Assembly: GCF_902459655.1 (NCBI RefSeq)
Contig: NZ_CABPSB010000021.1
Span: 1 to 64,000, forward strand
DNA: 64,000 nt
Direction of reading: 5' to 3'
Source of the DNA: Pandoraea anhela
GTDB taxonomy: Bacteria > Pseudomonadota > Gammaproteobacteria > Burkholderiales > Burkholderiaceae
In this document: one piece after another, positions 27,533 to 36,924 of the stretch
How positions within the stretch are numbered: position 1 is the first letter of the stretch
How the letters are laid out: each line of letters opens with the position of its first letter
The notes under the pieces: generated by a model
Database searches by the model: none
Told to the model about the DNA's origin: nothing
Seen by the model: the letters and a program-made list of their open reading frames with translations, nothing else
Position numbers and translations under genes: made by a program

Positions 27533-30500
27533 TCAGCGCGACGTCACCACCGGAATACCCTTGAGCGACTTGCCGCTGCTGCGGGCGTGAGCGAGGGCCT
27601 GCTCGACGGCGTCGCCGGTGGCCGCTGCGATGCCGAGCCGCCCCGCGATCGTCGCCTCGACACGCTTGGCCATCGCCAGATTCGCCAGCTTCACATGACC
27701 GTAGCCACGAATCTTTGCCGGCGCTTCGGCCAGCGCGATCACATCCGCCAGCGTGTCGGCCGACAGTCCCGCCAGCGCACGGTCGAGCGTGGTGCGGTAA
27801 TCGGCTATCAACTGACGCTCCATGCGGCGCTCCAGCGTGTAACCGAAAACGTCCAGCGCACCGCCACGCAAACCGCGCAACTTCGCCATACCCCGCAGCA
27901 CCGGCCACAGCCATGGCCCGATCGTCACCTTCTTCGGGACACCGCCATGCTTGCCGCGCGCGATGAGCGGCGGCGCCATGTGGAATTCGAGACGGAAGTC
28001 GCTGCCCGGCTTGCCTTCGAACGTCTCGCCCAGCGCGTCGGTGAACGCCGGCTGCGCATACAGCCGCGCCACTTCGTACTCGTCCTTGTACGCCATCAGC
28101 CGCGAGAGCTGCTGCGCGACCGCTCGCGACAGGCGTCCCGGCGCACCGGCCACACGCGTCTCCGCATCGGCAACCTGCTTCACGAAGGCCGTGAATTGCG
28201 ACGCATAAGCCGCGCTCTGGTATTGCGTCAGCAAGTCCACACGATGCGCGACGAGCGCATCGAACGTCATGTCGTCCGCCACCGGCGCATGCATCGGCGC
28301 GTGCGCCGACTTCGCCGTCGTTTCCGTCAGTGCCGCAGGGTCGCCCGCGGCCAGACGACCGATGGCCAACGCCAACTGGTTCATCGGCACCGCCACGTTA
28401 TTCAGTTCGATGGCGCGTTGCAGGGCATGCAACGGCACCGGCACGAGCCCCAGTTGCCATGCGTAACCGAGCATGATGATGTTCGAGCCCATCGTATCGC
28501 CGAGGAAGCGTTGCGCGAGGGCCTGTGCGTCACAGGCATCGAGCTTGTCATTGCCCGCCGCGTGGCGCATCTTCTCCAGCAACGCGCCGGCATGCAGGTT
28601 CGCATCGGGGTTCTGCACAAACGTTGCGTTCGGAATGGCATGCGTGTTGACCACGACGCGCGTACGGTCGCGACGCACGGTTTGCAGCGCATCGGCGCTC
28701 GCGCCCACGACCATGTCGCATGCGAGCAGCACGTCGGCCTGCTGCGTGTCGATACGCACCTGATTGAGCGCCTGCGGCGTGTTCGCGAACCGCACGAACG
28801 ACAGCACCGCACCGCCCTTTTGCGCGAAGCCCATGAAGTCGAGCACCGACGCACTCTTGCCTTCGAGATGCGCCGCCATGGTGATGAGCGCGCCGATCGT
28901 CACCACGCCCGTGCCGCCCACGCCCGTGACCATGATGTCGAATGGCGCATCGCCCGCGAGCGCCACCGGTTGCGGCAGCGCGTTCAGACGTCCCTCGAAA
29001 GCCGCCTGATCGAACGCGGCAGCGAGCGCCTTCTTCAACTGTGCGCCCTTGACCGAAACGAAGCTCGGGCAGAAGCCGTTCACGCAAGAGAAGTCCTTGT
29101 TGCACGACGACTGATCGATGCGACGCTTGCGCCCCATCGCCGTCTCCACCGGCTCGACCGACAGGCAGTTCGACGCCACGCCGCAATCGCCGCAGCCCTC
29201 GCAAACGGCTTCGTTGATAAACAGTCGCCGGTCCGGATTCGGGAACTCGTTTTTCTTGCGACGACGACGTTTCTCCGCCGCGCACGTCTGATCGTAGATA
29301 AGCACGGTCGCGCCGGGAATCTCGCGCAATTCGCGCTGCACGGCATCGAGTTCGCTGCGGTGGTGAAAGGTGGTGCCCTTCGGGAATTGCCCCTCGTGAC
29401 CGACGTACTTCTCCGGCTCGTCGCTCACGACCACCAGCTTCGCAATACCCTCGGCTTCCACCTGACGTGCGATCTGCGGCACCGAAATCGAACCGTCGAC
29501 CGGCTGGCCGCCAGTCATCGCCACGGCGTCGTTGTAGAGAATCTTGTACGTGATGTTCGCCTTCGACGCGACCGCCTGGCGAATCGCCAGCAAGCCCGAG
29601 TGGAAGTACGTGCCGTCGCCCAGATTCTGGAAAACGTGGGGGCGCTTCGTGAAGTGCGAATGCGCCGCCCAGTCCACCCCTTCGCCGCCCATCTGAATCA
29701 GGCCGGTCGTGTCGCGATCCATCCACGACGCCATGAAGTGACACCCGATACCCGCCTGCGCGATGGAGCCCTCAGGCACCTTCGTCGACGTATTGTGCGG
29801 GCAGCCGGAACAGAAGTACGGCACGCGACGCACGCCGTCCGCCGCATTCGACAAAATCTCATGCGCCACGAGATCGACCACCCGTTCGCGGCGGTCCAGC
29901 GACGGACGACGCTTCGCAAGCCACTCAGCGAACACCGGCAGCACGCGCGACGGACGCAACTCGCCCAGCGCCGAGAGCAGCGCACGGCCATCGGCGTCGG
30001 TCTTGCCGAGCACGACCGGACGCGCGCCGGTCGTGCGGTTGTAGAGGGACTGCTTGATCTGCTGCTCGACGACCGGGCCCTTCTCTTCGATCACGAGAAT
30101 TTCCTTCAGCCCTGCAACGAAGGTGTCCAGACGCGACATGTCGAGCGGGAACGACAGCCCCACCTTGTAGATGCGTACACCCGCTGCCGCGAGATCGTCG
30201 ACGGTGATGTCCAGACGGCGCAGCGTCTCCATCAGATCGAGGTGCGCCTTGCCGCACGTCACGATGCCGATGTCGGCCTCGGGCGACGGCGCAATCCACT
30301 TGTCGATGCTGTTCACGCGCGAGAACGCACGCACGGCGTCGAGCTTGTCCGCCAGACGCGCTTCGAGCGCGAGGCTCGGCAGATCGGGCCAGCGATTGTG
30401 CAGACCGCCCGCCGGTGCGACGTAATTGAGCGGCTCGGCCCAGTCCGTGCGGATCTTGTCGAGATCGACGGTGCCACGGGACTCGACCGTCTCGGAGATG

Positions 30501-31150
30501 GCCTTGAGGCCCGCCCACGCGCCGGAGAAGCGCGAGAGCGCATAACCGTAGAGACCGAACTCGACCAGTTCGCCGATGTCGGCCGGATTGAGCACCGGCA
30601 TGCTCCACGACATCATCGTGAAGTCGCTCTGATGCGGCATCGACGACGACACGCAACCGTGGTCGTCGCCCGCCACCACGAGCACACCGCCATGACGCGA
30701 CGCCCCGTACGCGTTGCCATGCTTGAGCGCGTCGCCCGCCCGATCCACGCCGGGCCCCTTGCCGTACCACATGCCGAATACGCCTTCGACGGTGCGCTCC
30801 GGGTCGGCTTCCACCCGTTGCGTGCCCATCACCGCCGTGCCGCCCAACTCCTCGTTGATCGCCGGCAGGAACTTGACGTTCGCGGCGTCGAGCAGTTTCT
30901 TCGCCTTCCACAACTGCTGATCCACCCCCCCCAGCGGCGAGCCCCGATACCCGCTGATGAAACCGGCGGTGTTCAGGCCACGCGCGGCGTCCAACTGGTG
31001 TTGCATGAGCAGGATGCGAACGAGCGCCTGCGTGCCGGTCAGAAAAATCTGGCCGCTACGGGCAGTGAGCGCGTCGGAGAGCTGGTAATCGGGATGGGCC
31101 AGCGGGTGGGTCGTCGGCGTCGCGAGCGCGGCGCGCATGGGGGCATTCAT
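27533..31150 (-). CDS. Single-chain indolepyruvate ferredoxin oxidoreductase (IorA-IorB fusion)
   Basis: A 1205-residue cytoplasmic enzyme that oxidatively decarboxylates aryl (or branched-chain) 2-oxo acids to acyl-CoA with ferredoxin as acceptor. The N-terminal alpha part runs to ~620; its thiamine-diphosphate motif includes GDGTYFHSG at ~515. A Cys-rich iron-sulphur region follows (CEGCGDCGVASNC at ~652, then CNKDFSCVNGFCPSF). The gamma domain starts with VTGVGGTGVVTIG at ~745. Two-gene archaeal IorAB are fused in proteobacteria, as here. The ATG at 31150 (MNAPMRAAL) has AGGAG seven bases upstream. A divergent Lrp-type gene suggests amino-acid-linked control. It would serve phenylalanine, tyrosine or tryptophan catabolism after transamination. 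Confidence 0.93.
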   Translation of the reverse strand: MNAPMRAALATPTTHPLAHPDYQLSDALTARSGQIFLTGTQALVRILLMQHQLDAARGLNTAGFISGYRGSPLGGVDQQLWKAKKLLDAANVKFLPAINEELGGTAVMGTQRVEADPERTVEGVFGMWYGKGPGVDRAGDALKHGNAYGASRHGGVLVVAGDDHGCVSSSMPHQSDFTMMSWSMPVLNPADIGELVEFGLYGYALSRFSGAWAGLKAISETVESRGTVDLDKIRTDWAEPLNYVAPAGGLHNRWPDLPSLALEARLADKLDAVRAFSRVNSIDKWIAPSPEADIGIVTCGKAHLDLMETLRRLDITVDDLAAAGVRIYKVGLSFPLDMSRLDTFVAGLKEILVIEEKGPVVEQQIKQSLYNRTTGARPVVLGKTDADGRALLSALGELRPSRVLPVFAEWLAKRRPSLDRRERVVDLVAHEILSNAADGVRRVPYFCSGCPHNTSTKVPEGSIAQAGIGCHFMASWMDRDTTGLIQMGGEGVDWAAHSHFTKRPHVFQNLGDGTYFHSGLLAIRQAVASKANITYKILYNDAVAMTGGQPVDGSISVPQIARQVEAEGIAKLVVVSDEPEKYVGHEGQFPKGTTFHHRSELDAVQRELREIPGATVLIYDQTCAAEKRRRRKKNEFPNPDRRLFINEAVCEGCGDCGVASNCLSVEPVETAMGRKRRIDQSSCNKDFSCVNGFCPSFVSVKGAQLKKALAAAFDQAAFEGRLNALPQPVALAGDAPFDIMVTGVGGTGVVTIGALITMAAHLEGKSASVLDFMGFAQKGGAVLSFVRFANTPQALNQVRIDTQQADVLLACDMVVGASADALQTVRRDRTRVVVNTHAIPNATFVQNPDANLHAGALLEKMRHAAGNDKLDACDAQALAQRFLGDTMGSNIIMLGYAWQLGLVPVPLHALQRAIELNNVAVPMNQLALAIGRLAAGDPAALTETTAKSAHAPMHAPVADDMTFDALVAHRVDLLTQYQSAAYASQFTAFVKQVADAETRVAGAPGRLSRAVAQQLSRLMAYKDEYEVARLYAQPAFTDALGETFEGKPGSDFRLEFHMAPPLIARGKHGGVPKKVTIGPWLWPVLRGMAKLRGLRGGALDVFGYTLERRMERQLIADYRTTLDRALAGLSADTLADVIALAEAPAKIRGYGHVKLANLAMAKRVEATIAGRLGIAAATGDAVEQALAHARSSGKSLKGIPVVTSR

Positions 31151-31350
31151 CGGGTATCTCCTGAACCCCGCGCCGAGCGTGTCGCATCCTCCCGGATTCG
31201 ACGTACCGGCGTTGCTTCGGGGACATTCGTTCTGTTCGTTTCGACGCCGGGACAAAGGATGCGCGCATCCATCGGATCGACGTCGGTGATGCAAGCAGTG
31301 TATGGGGAGGCAGGAGAAAGATTTTTACTATTTCACTCGATCTGGCGCAC

Positions 31351-31367
31351 AATAAGAAACGTTTATT
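31351..31367. promoter_or_regulatory. Candidate Lrp-type operator
   Basis: AATAA and TTATT arms flank GAAACGT in an AT-rich part of the divergent spacer, 23 bases before the Lrp-family gene. Its position suits autoregulation and control of the oxidoreductase gene. Confidence 0.45.
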
Positions 31368-31389
31368 TCGCAAAAGGCGGTTTTGGAAA

Positions 31390-31851
31390 ATGGAATTACT
31401 CGACAACTTCGCCCGTCAGATCTTGCGGTTGTTGCAGATCGATTCGCGCCGCTCGGCGCAGGAACTGTCCGAAAACGTCGGTTTGTCGGCCACGCCTTGC
31501 TGGCGCCGCATCAAGGACATGGAGCAAAGCGGCGTGATCCAACGCTACACGGTGCTGCTCGACCGCGAAAAGCTCGGCTTGCACGTGTGTGCGCTGGCGC
31601 ATGTGCAGCTCACGCGTCACACCGAAGGCGGCACGGAGCAATTCGAGCGCGAGATCCGCTCTTGCCCGGAGGTCACCGAGTGCTACAGCACCACCGGCGA
31701 AGCCGATTACATCCTCAAGATCGTGGCGCCGGACATCAAGGCCTACGACGCGTTTTTGCACGAGCACATCTTCCGGTTGCCTGCCGTATCGAACGTCAAA
31801 ACCAGCGTCGTGCTGCGCGAAATCAAGTTCGACACGAGCCTGCCGATCTGA
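31390..31851 (+). CDS. Lrp/AsnC-family transcriptional regulator
   Basis: A 153-residue regulator with an N-terminal helix-turn-helix (SAQELSENVGLSATPCWRRIKDMEQSGVI, ~22-50) and a C-terminal RAM ligand-binding domain (LHVCALAHVQLT... EVTECYSTTGEADYILKIVAPD). It is transcribed away from the oxidoreductase gene, 239 bases apart. This arrangement, also common with AldR/BkdR-like Lrp proteins, suggests it senses an amino acid and controls that gene. The ATG follows TTGGAAA. Confidence 0.92.
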   Translation: MELLDNFARQILRLLQIDSRRSAQELSENVGLSATPCWRRIKDMEQSGVIQRYTVLLDREKLGLHVCALAHVQLTRHTEGGTEQFEREIRSCPEVTECYSTTGEADYILKIVAPDIKAYDAFLHEHIFRLPAVSNVKTSVVLREIKFDTSLPI

Positions 31852-31979
31852 CACCCTACGTCCGACGTCTGCATCGCTACAGGCACGTTCGAGCAGCATC
31901 GGCGGCCTTTCACGCCCTTCCCGTCGGATGACATTGCGCAACATCCCTCTTGACGCCTCGGAGGATCTTCGCTAAAAAT

Positions 31980-31998
31980 GCAAATGATTCTCATTTAA
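31980..31998. promoter_or_regulatory. Fur box upstream of haem uptake operon
   Basis: The core AAATGA-TTC-TCATTT (31982-31996) is a perfect 6-3-6 inverted repeat and matches the AATGATTCTCATT style of Fur sites. It lies about 175 bases before the haem receptor gene and implies repression under iron-replete conditions. The rest of the 320-base spacer has no gene. Confidence 0.85.
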
Positions 31999-32172
31999 TA
32001 GTTCGTTAAAGCTCTTCGTCCCAAGGCCGAACATCGACGGCACGGTGGCGCAAGATTTTTCGCCAGCCGCGCCTGCCAGCGTGTCGAGAAGCGTCGAGAG
32101 ACGCTGCCCGCACGCCGATTGCCACGAGCGCTTGCCAGCCAGCAACGGGGTTTTTTGCACTGGGAGCCAGCA

Positions 32173-34635
32173 GTGAAGCAGTCGTCGAGCGGCGGGGGCC
32201 GCGCCTTTGTCATGTCAACGCGCCGGGAGATCGGGGATTCGGGCGCCATCGATTCGTTCGCCGGTAAGGCGCAACGCATCTCAGCCTCGCGACGCCAGCG
32301 TGCGTCCGAGCCACGTCGGCGTCTGCATCCGCTCGCCGGCGCGGTGTTTGCCGCGTTCTGGCTGCCTGCCGCTTTCGCGCAACAGGCGCCGGCCGACGCC
32401 TCGGCGCAGCCCGCCAGGCCCGGTCAGTCCACCCAGACCCTTCAACTCGCGCAAGCATCGCCCGGCGCACCGGTGCAACTCGCCGAAGCCAATCTGCGTG
32501 AGGTGAACGTGACGGCCACCCGCACACCGACCGAAGCGGAACGCACGCCGGCGTCCATTTCGGTGATCACCGATCAGGATCTCGAAGAGCAGCAGGCGCA
32601 GGACATCAAGGAAGCGCTGCGCTACGAGCCGGGCGTGACCGTGTCCCGCGCGCCGTATCGTCCCGCGTCGGCCGCAGCCGGCGGCGGTCGCGACGGCAAT
32701 TCGAGCATCAACATACGCGGCCTGGAAGGCAACCGCGTCGCGCTCTTCGAAGACGGCATCCGCCTACCGTCGTCGTATTCGTTCGGCCCGCTCGAAGCCG
32801 GCCGGGGCGATTACATGAGCACGGACCTGCTACGCCGCATCGAAATCCTGCGCGGCCCGGCGTCATCGCTCTATGGCAGCGACGGTCTTACCGGCGTCGT
32901 CAACTTCCTCACCAAGGATCCGCAGGACCTGCTCGACGTGTTCGGCAAGTCGACCTACTTCTCGCTGCGCCCGTACTACAACTCGATGAACCGCAGCTTC
33001 GGCACGACCGCGCAAGCGGCGTGGGGTGGCGAGCAGTGGCAGGGCATGTTGATCGTCGACGGCAACAAGGGGCATGAGCTCGACGGCAAGGGCACGAACG
33101 ATTCGGCAAGCACCGCACGCACGACGGCGAACCCGCAGGACACCAACGGCGACTCGGTGCTCGGCAAGCTCGTCTTCAAGGCGACGCCGTTCTCGACATT
33201 CAAGCTCACCGCGGAAAACGTGCGCCGCCGCACGGACTCGGACGTGTTGTCCGCCGTCAACCCGCCCACCACCCTCGGTCTGCACACGAGCGACAGGCTC
33301 GAACGCAACCGCGTGAGTCTCGATTACGACTTCGCCGACGCGTCGCACGCGTACATCCAGAACGCGCACGCCCTGCTCTATTTCCAGGACGCCAAGAACA
33401 GCCAGTACTCGTACGAGAAGCGCACCGCGGGCGACCGCACGCGCGACAACACCTACAAGGAGCGCACCGTCGGCGGCTCGTTGCAGGCCGAGAGCCATTT
33501 CGACACCGGTCCGCTCGCGCACAAGCTGGTGTACGGCACCGACGCGAGCCTCGCCTACGTGACCAGCTACCGCAACGGCACCGTGCCGGGCGTGGGCGAA
33601 TCGTTCCCGAACAAGGCGTTCCCGGACACCGACTACACATTGTTCGGCGCGTTCTTGCAGGACGAAATCCGCTACGGTGCACTCACGGTAACGCCGGGCA
33701 TTCGCTACGACGCCTACTGGCTCTCGCCGAAGCAGAACGATCCGCTGTACGTCTCGCAGACGAGTTCGGGCAAGCCGACGCAACCCACGTCGTCGAACGA
33801 CTCGGCGTTCTCGCCGCGTCTGGCGATCATGTACGAGATCGCCCCGTCGCTGATTCCGTATGTGCAATACGCACGCGGCTTCCGCACCCCCACGCCCGAT
33901 CAGGTCAACAACGGCTTCTCGAACCCGATCTACGGCTACATGTCGATCGCGAATCCGGACCTGAAGCCCGAGACGAGCGACACCGTCGAGCTGGGTCTGC
34001 GCGGGCGTCTGGCGACCACGCTCGGTCCCGTCACGTACAGCACCGCCGTATTCGCGGGCAAGTATCGCAACTTCATCTCGCAGCAGAGCATCAGCGGCTC
34101 GGGCCGCCCGAACGATCCGCTCGTGTACCAGTACGTGAACTTCAGCCGCGCCAACATTCAGGGTTGGGAAGGCCGCGCCACCTGGGCGCTCAAGGGGGGC
34201 GTCACCCTGCGCACGGCCATGGCCTACACGCACGGCACGACCGAAGACAACGGCGCGGCGAGCCAGCCGCTCAACACCGTCAACCCGTTCTCGATGGTCG
34301 TGGGCGTGCGCTACGAGCCGAACAGCACCTGGTTCGCGCAAGCGGATCTGATGTTCCAGGCGGCTAAGTCGCAGAGCCAGATCGCGAAAACCTGTACGGC
34401 GGGCATGCAGCAGAAGCAGAAGTGCTGGGCCCCGCCGTCGTCGATCGTGCTCGACCTCTCGGGCGGATATCACGTCAACAAGAACGCGACGATCTACGCC
34501 GGCATTTACAACGTGTTCGACCGCAAGTACTGGAACTGGTCGGACGTTCGCAACCTCGCCGATAGCTCGACCGTCAAGGACGCCTATTCGGCACCGGGCC
34601 GCAGCATGGCTGTGAGCCTGAAGCTTCAGTACTGA
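32173..34635 (+). CDS. hmuR: TonB-dependent haem/haemoglobin outer-membrane receptor
   Basis: An 820-residue outer-membrane receptor that imports haem using TonB energy. A secretion signal (HPLAGAVFAAFWLPAAFA, cleavage near residue 69) is preceded by a long basic stretch. The plug domain starts with LREVNVTATRTPTEAERTPAS and includes NIRGLEGNRVALFEDG; a barrel follows, with YVQYARGFRTPTPDQVNNGF and ANPDLKPETS (the haem-receptor NPDL region), ending in the aromatic-terminated LKLQY. Start: GTG at 32173 has GGGAG six bases upstream; the ATG at 32212 has no such site but gives a shorter signal. A Fur box lies upstream and the hmuSTUV genes follow. Confidence 0.93.
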   Translation: MKQSSSGGGRAFVMSTRREIGDSGAIDSFAGKAQRISASRRQRASEPRRRLHPLAGAVFAAFWLPAAFAQQAPADASAQPARPGQSTQTLQLAQASPGAPVQLAEANLREVNVTATRTPTEAERTPASISVITDQDLEEQQAQDIKEALRYEPGVTVSRAPYRPASAAAGGGRDGNSSINIRGLEGNRVALFEDGIRLPSSYSFGPLEAGRGDYMSTDLLRRIEILRGPASSLYGSDGLTGVVNFLTKDPQDLLDVFGKSTYFSLRPYYNSMNRSFGTTAQAAWGGEQWQGMLIVDGNKGHELDGKGTNDSASTARTTANPQDTNGDSVLGKLVFKATPFSTFKLTAENVRRRTDSDVLSAVNPPTTLGLHTSDRLERNRVSLDYDFADASHAYIQNAHALLYFQDAKNSQYSYEKRTAGDRTRDNTYKERTVGGSLQAESHFDTGPLAHKLVYGTDASLAYVTSYRNGTVPGVGESFPNKAFPDTDYTLFGAFLQDEIRYGALTVTPGIRYDAYWLSPKQNDPLYVSQTSSGKPTQPTSSNDSAFSPRLAIMYEIAPSLIPYVQYARGFRTPTPDQVNNGFSNPIYGYMSIANPDLKPETSDTVELGLRGRLATTLGPVTYSTAVFAGKYRNFISQQSISGSGRPNDPLVYQYVNFSRANIQGWEGRATWALKGGVTLRTAMAYTHGTTEDNGAASQPLNTVNPFSMVVGVRYEPNSTWFAQADLMFQAAKSQSQIAKTCTAGMQQKQKCWAPPSSIVLDLSGGYHVNKNATIYAGIYNVFDRKYWNWSDVRNLADSSTVKDAYSAPGRSMAVSLKLQY

Positions 34636-34762
34636 TCCTGCGGATCGACCATCGGAACCGCGCCGACGCGCCTGCCCGCCCGAATTTTTCGAACGGTTCG
34701 CACGTCGGCGCATGCCAGCCACTATCACTTCACGCTAGCCAATACGCTTTCAAGGAATCGCC

Positions 34763-35872
34763 ATGATGAACGCTCAAAACGCCACTTCCTCCGCCCGCCC
34801 GGCATTCCCTGCGCTCGCCGACGTCACCCGTCTGCGCAGCGAATTTCAACGAATGAAGACCGAACAGAACCTGCGCGATCGCGACGCCGCCGCCGCACTC
34901 GGCGTGTCCGAAGGCGAGACGGTTGCGGCCTTCGTCGGCGAGCACGTCGTGCGCCTGCGTCCGGCGTTCGTCGAGATCGTCGAGGCGCTGCCTGCGCTCG
35001 GACGCGTCATGGCGCTCACGCGCAACAATGGCGCCGTCCACGAAAAAGACGGGCAGTACGAAAAGCTCTCGCATCAGGGCACCATGGGCCTCGGTCTGGG
35101 CAAGGACCTCGACCTGCGCATCTTCTACCACCAGTGGGCGTATGGTTACGCCGTGCAGACGCCGGCGGAAAACGGCCCGCGTCGCTCGCTGCAATTCTTC
35201 GACAAGTCCGGCACGGCGGTGCACAAGATGTTCCTGCGCGATCACAGCGACGTCGCCGCGTTCGAGGCCCTCGTCGCGCGCTTTCGCGCCGACGATCAAA
35301 CGCCGGGTCAGCATGTCGTAGCCGCCGACGCGCCGAAGGCCGAAACGCCCGATGCCGATATCGACGCGGCGGCGTTCCAGCGCGACTGGCTGGCGATGAC
35401 CGACACGCACCAGTTCTTCGACATGCTCAGGCGTCACGGCGTCTCGCGCGCCCAGGCACTGCGCCTTGCCCCCGCAGGTCACGCCAAACGTGTCGCAGCC
35501 ACGTCGGCGCGCGCCCTGCTCGAAGACGCCGCCGGCACCGACCTGCCGATCATGGTGTTCGTCGGCAACGCGGGCATGATCCAGATCCACACCGGCCCGG
35601 TGCAGAACATCAAGGTGATGGGCCCGTGGGTCAACGTGCTCGATCCGGGCTTCAACCTGCACTTGCGTGAAGACCTCATCGATACGGCGTGGATCGTACG
35701 CAAGCCGACCGCCGACGGCATCGTCTCGTCGCTCGAATTGCTCGACGCCTCGGGCATGGTGATCGCCATGTTCTTCGGCGAACGCAAACCGGGTCAGACC
35801 GAACGCGAAGACTGGCGCGCCGCGCTGGTTCGCGTGGAAAGCTCGCAAGGCGTTGCGGAGGCATCGGCGTGA
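34763..35872 (+). CDS. hmuS: Haem-degrading factor HmuS/HemS
   Basis: A 369-residue cytoplasmic haem-binding protein that takes haem from the importer and releases iron. It contains two HemS-type repeats: residues ~25-185 (ALGRVMALTRNNGAVHEKDGQYEKL) and ~215-355 (GTDLPIMVFVGNAGMIQIHTGPVQNIKVMGPWVNVLDPGFNLHLRE), the latter carrying the usual GNxGxIQIHTG signature. The ATG has AAGGAAT upstream. Its stop overlaps the hmuT start, so translation is coupled. Confidence 0.94.
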   Translation: MMNAQNATSSARPAFPALADVTRLRSEFQRMKTEQNLRDRDAAAALGVSEGETVAAFVGEHVVRLRPAFVEIVEALPALGRVMALTRNNGAVHEKDGQYEKLSHQGTMGLGLGKDLDLRIFYHQWAYGYAVQTPAENGPRRSLQFFDKSGTAVHKMFLRDHSDVAAFEALVARFRADDQTPGQHVVAADAPKAETPDADIDAAAFQRDWLAMTDTHQFFDMLRRHGVSRAQALRLAPAGHAKRVAATSARALLEDAAGTDLPIMVFVGNAGMIQIHTGPVQNIKVMGPWVNVLDPGFNLHLREDLIDTAWIVRKPTADGIVSSLELLDASGMVIAMFFGERKPGQTEREDWRAALVRVESSQGVAEASA

Positions 35873-36792
35873 AATCAACTCTCGACACCCTCGGCGGACC
35901 CCGGGTATCGCGCCGCACCATGCTGAGCGCGGGCGCCACGCTGGCGACGGGCGCGTGGCTCGGCTCGCTGCTGCCGGTCTCGCTGGTGCAGGCGGCGACG
36001 AAAGACGGGCCGAAGCGCGTGATCGTCGCCGGCGGTGCGCTCACGGAAATCGTCTACGCGCTCGGCGCTCAGCAACGCGTCATCGCCAACGACCTCACGA
36101 GCCTCTATCCCGATGCCGCCGCCAAGCTGCCGAAGATCGGCTATCTGCGGACGTTGTCCGCCGAAGGCGTGCTGTCGCTGCATCCGGATCTGCTCCTCGC
36201 GGGCGCGGAAGCCGGCCCACCTAACGTGCTAACGCAGATCGAAGCGGCCGGCGTGCCGGTCCGGCATTTCAAGCACGGCTATACCGCCGAGTTGGTGCGC
36301 GACAACATCCGTGGCGTCGCCGGCGCATTGACGCTGGGCGACGACGGCGCGCGGATGGCCGAGCGCTTCATGTCCGACTGGATGCAAGTGCGCGGCAAGG
36401 TCGAGCAACAGTACGGGGCTGCACGACGTCCGCGTGTGCTGTTCATCCTCGGTCACACCGGCAATCAGGTGATGGTCGCCGGGCAGGACACGGCCGCCGA
36501 CGCCATGCTCGCCTACGCCGGCGCCGAGAACGCCCTGCGCGGCTTCAACGGCTATCGGCCGCTCACGGCGGAGGCCGCCGTGGCCGCTCAGCCCGACGTG
36601 CTGCTCACGACCACGGCGGGGCCGTCCGCCGCCGATCCGAGCGCGTCGTTGCTCGCGCAGCCCGGGCTGGCGAATACGCCTGCAGGGCGCGCCAAACGCG
36701 TGGTCAGCTTCGACGCGTTGTACCTGCTCGGTTTTGGCCCGCGTCTGCCGCAGGCCGTCGCCGATCTCGCCCGGCGCGTACATGCCGCCTAA
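35869..36792 (+). CDS. hmuT: Haem ABC transporter periplasmic binding protein
   Basis: A 307-residue haem-binding protein of the BtuF/HmuT family that hands haem to the permease. The GTG at 35869 overlaps the hmuS stop (GTGA) and has GGAGG seven bases upstream; an ATG inside hmuS would give an unnatural N-terminus. The signal begins VSRRTMLSAGATLATGAWLG, and the twin arginine suggests possible Tat export, unlike the usual Sec route. Mature motifs include RVIVAGGALTEIVYALGAQQRVIANDLTSLYP and the KLPKIGYLRTLSAEGVLSL haem-family segment. The stop codon lies in the first unit of an 8-bp repeat. Confidence 0.92.
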   Translation: MKSTLDTLGGPRVSRRTMLSAGATLATGAWLGSLLPVSLVQAATKDGPKRVIVAGGALTEIVYALGAQQRVIANDLTSLYPDAAAKLPKIGYLRTLSAEGVLSLHPDLLLAGAEAGPPNVLTQIEAAGVPVRHFKHGYTAELVRDNIRGVAGALTLGDDGARMAERFMSDWMQVRGKVEQQYGAARRPRVLFILGHTGNQVMVAGQDTAADAMLAYAGAENALRGFNGYRPLTAEAAVAAQPDVLLTTTAGPSAADPSASLLAQPGLANTPAGRAKRVVSFDALYLLGFGPRLPQAVADLARRVHAA

Positions 36793-36819
36793 CCGCCTAA
36801 CCGCGTAACCACGTAACGG
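36788..36819. repeat. 8-bp repeat of the TAACCG type, four units
   Basis: CCTAACCG, CCTAACCG, CGTAACCA and CGTAACGG run head to tail from the hmuT stop codon. The same period, core and left flank (TGCCGCCTAAC) recur at 55048-55102. Confidence 0.85.
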
Positions 36820-36924
36820 CGTCTGCAAGGCCGGGCAGGTGTGACGAGTGATTGCTCGACGTCTCCCTCCCCGCGCTACCCTGACGCCCCGACTGCAACC
36901 CGCCATTCGCCAGTAAACGACGCC

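Noticed and set aside
27587-31537. 1316-codon plus frame opposite the oxidoreductase gene
   Set aside because: It is antisense to a fully recognisable enzyme and consists of Arg/His-rich low-complexity sequence.
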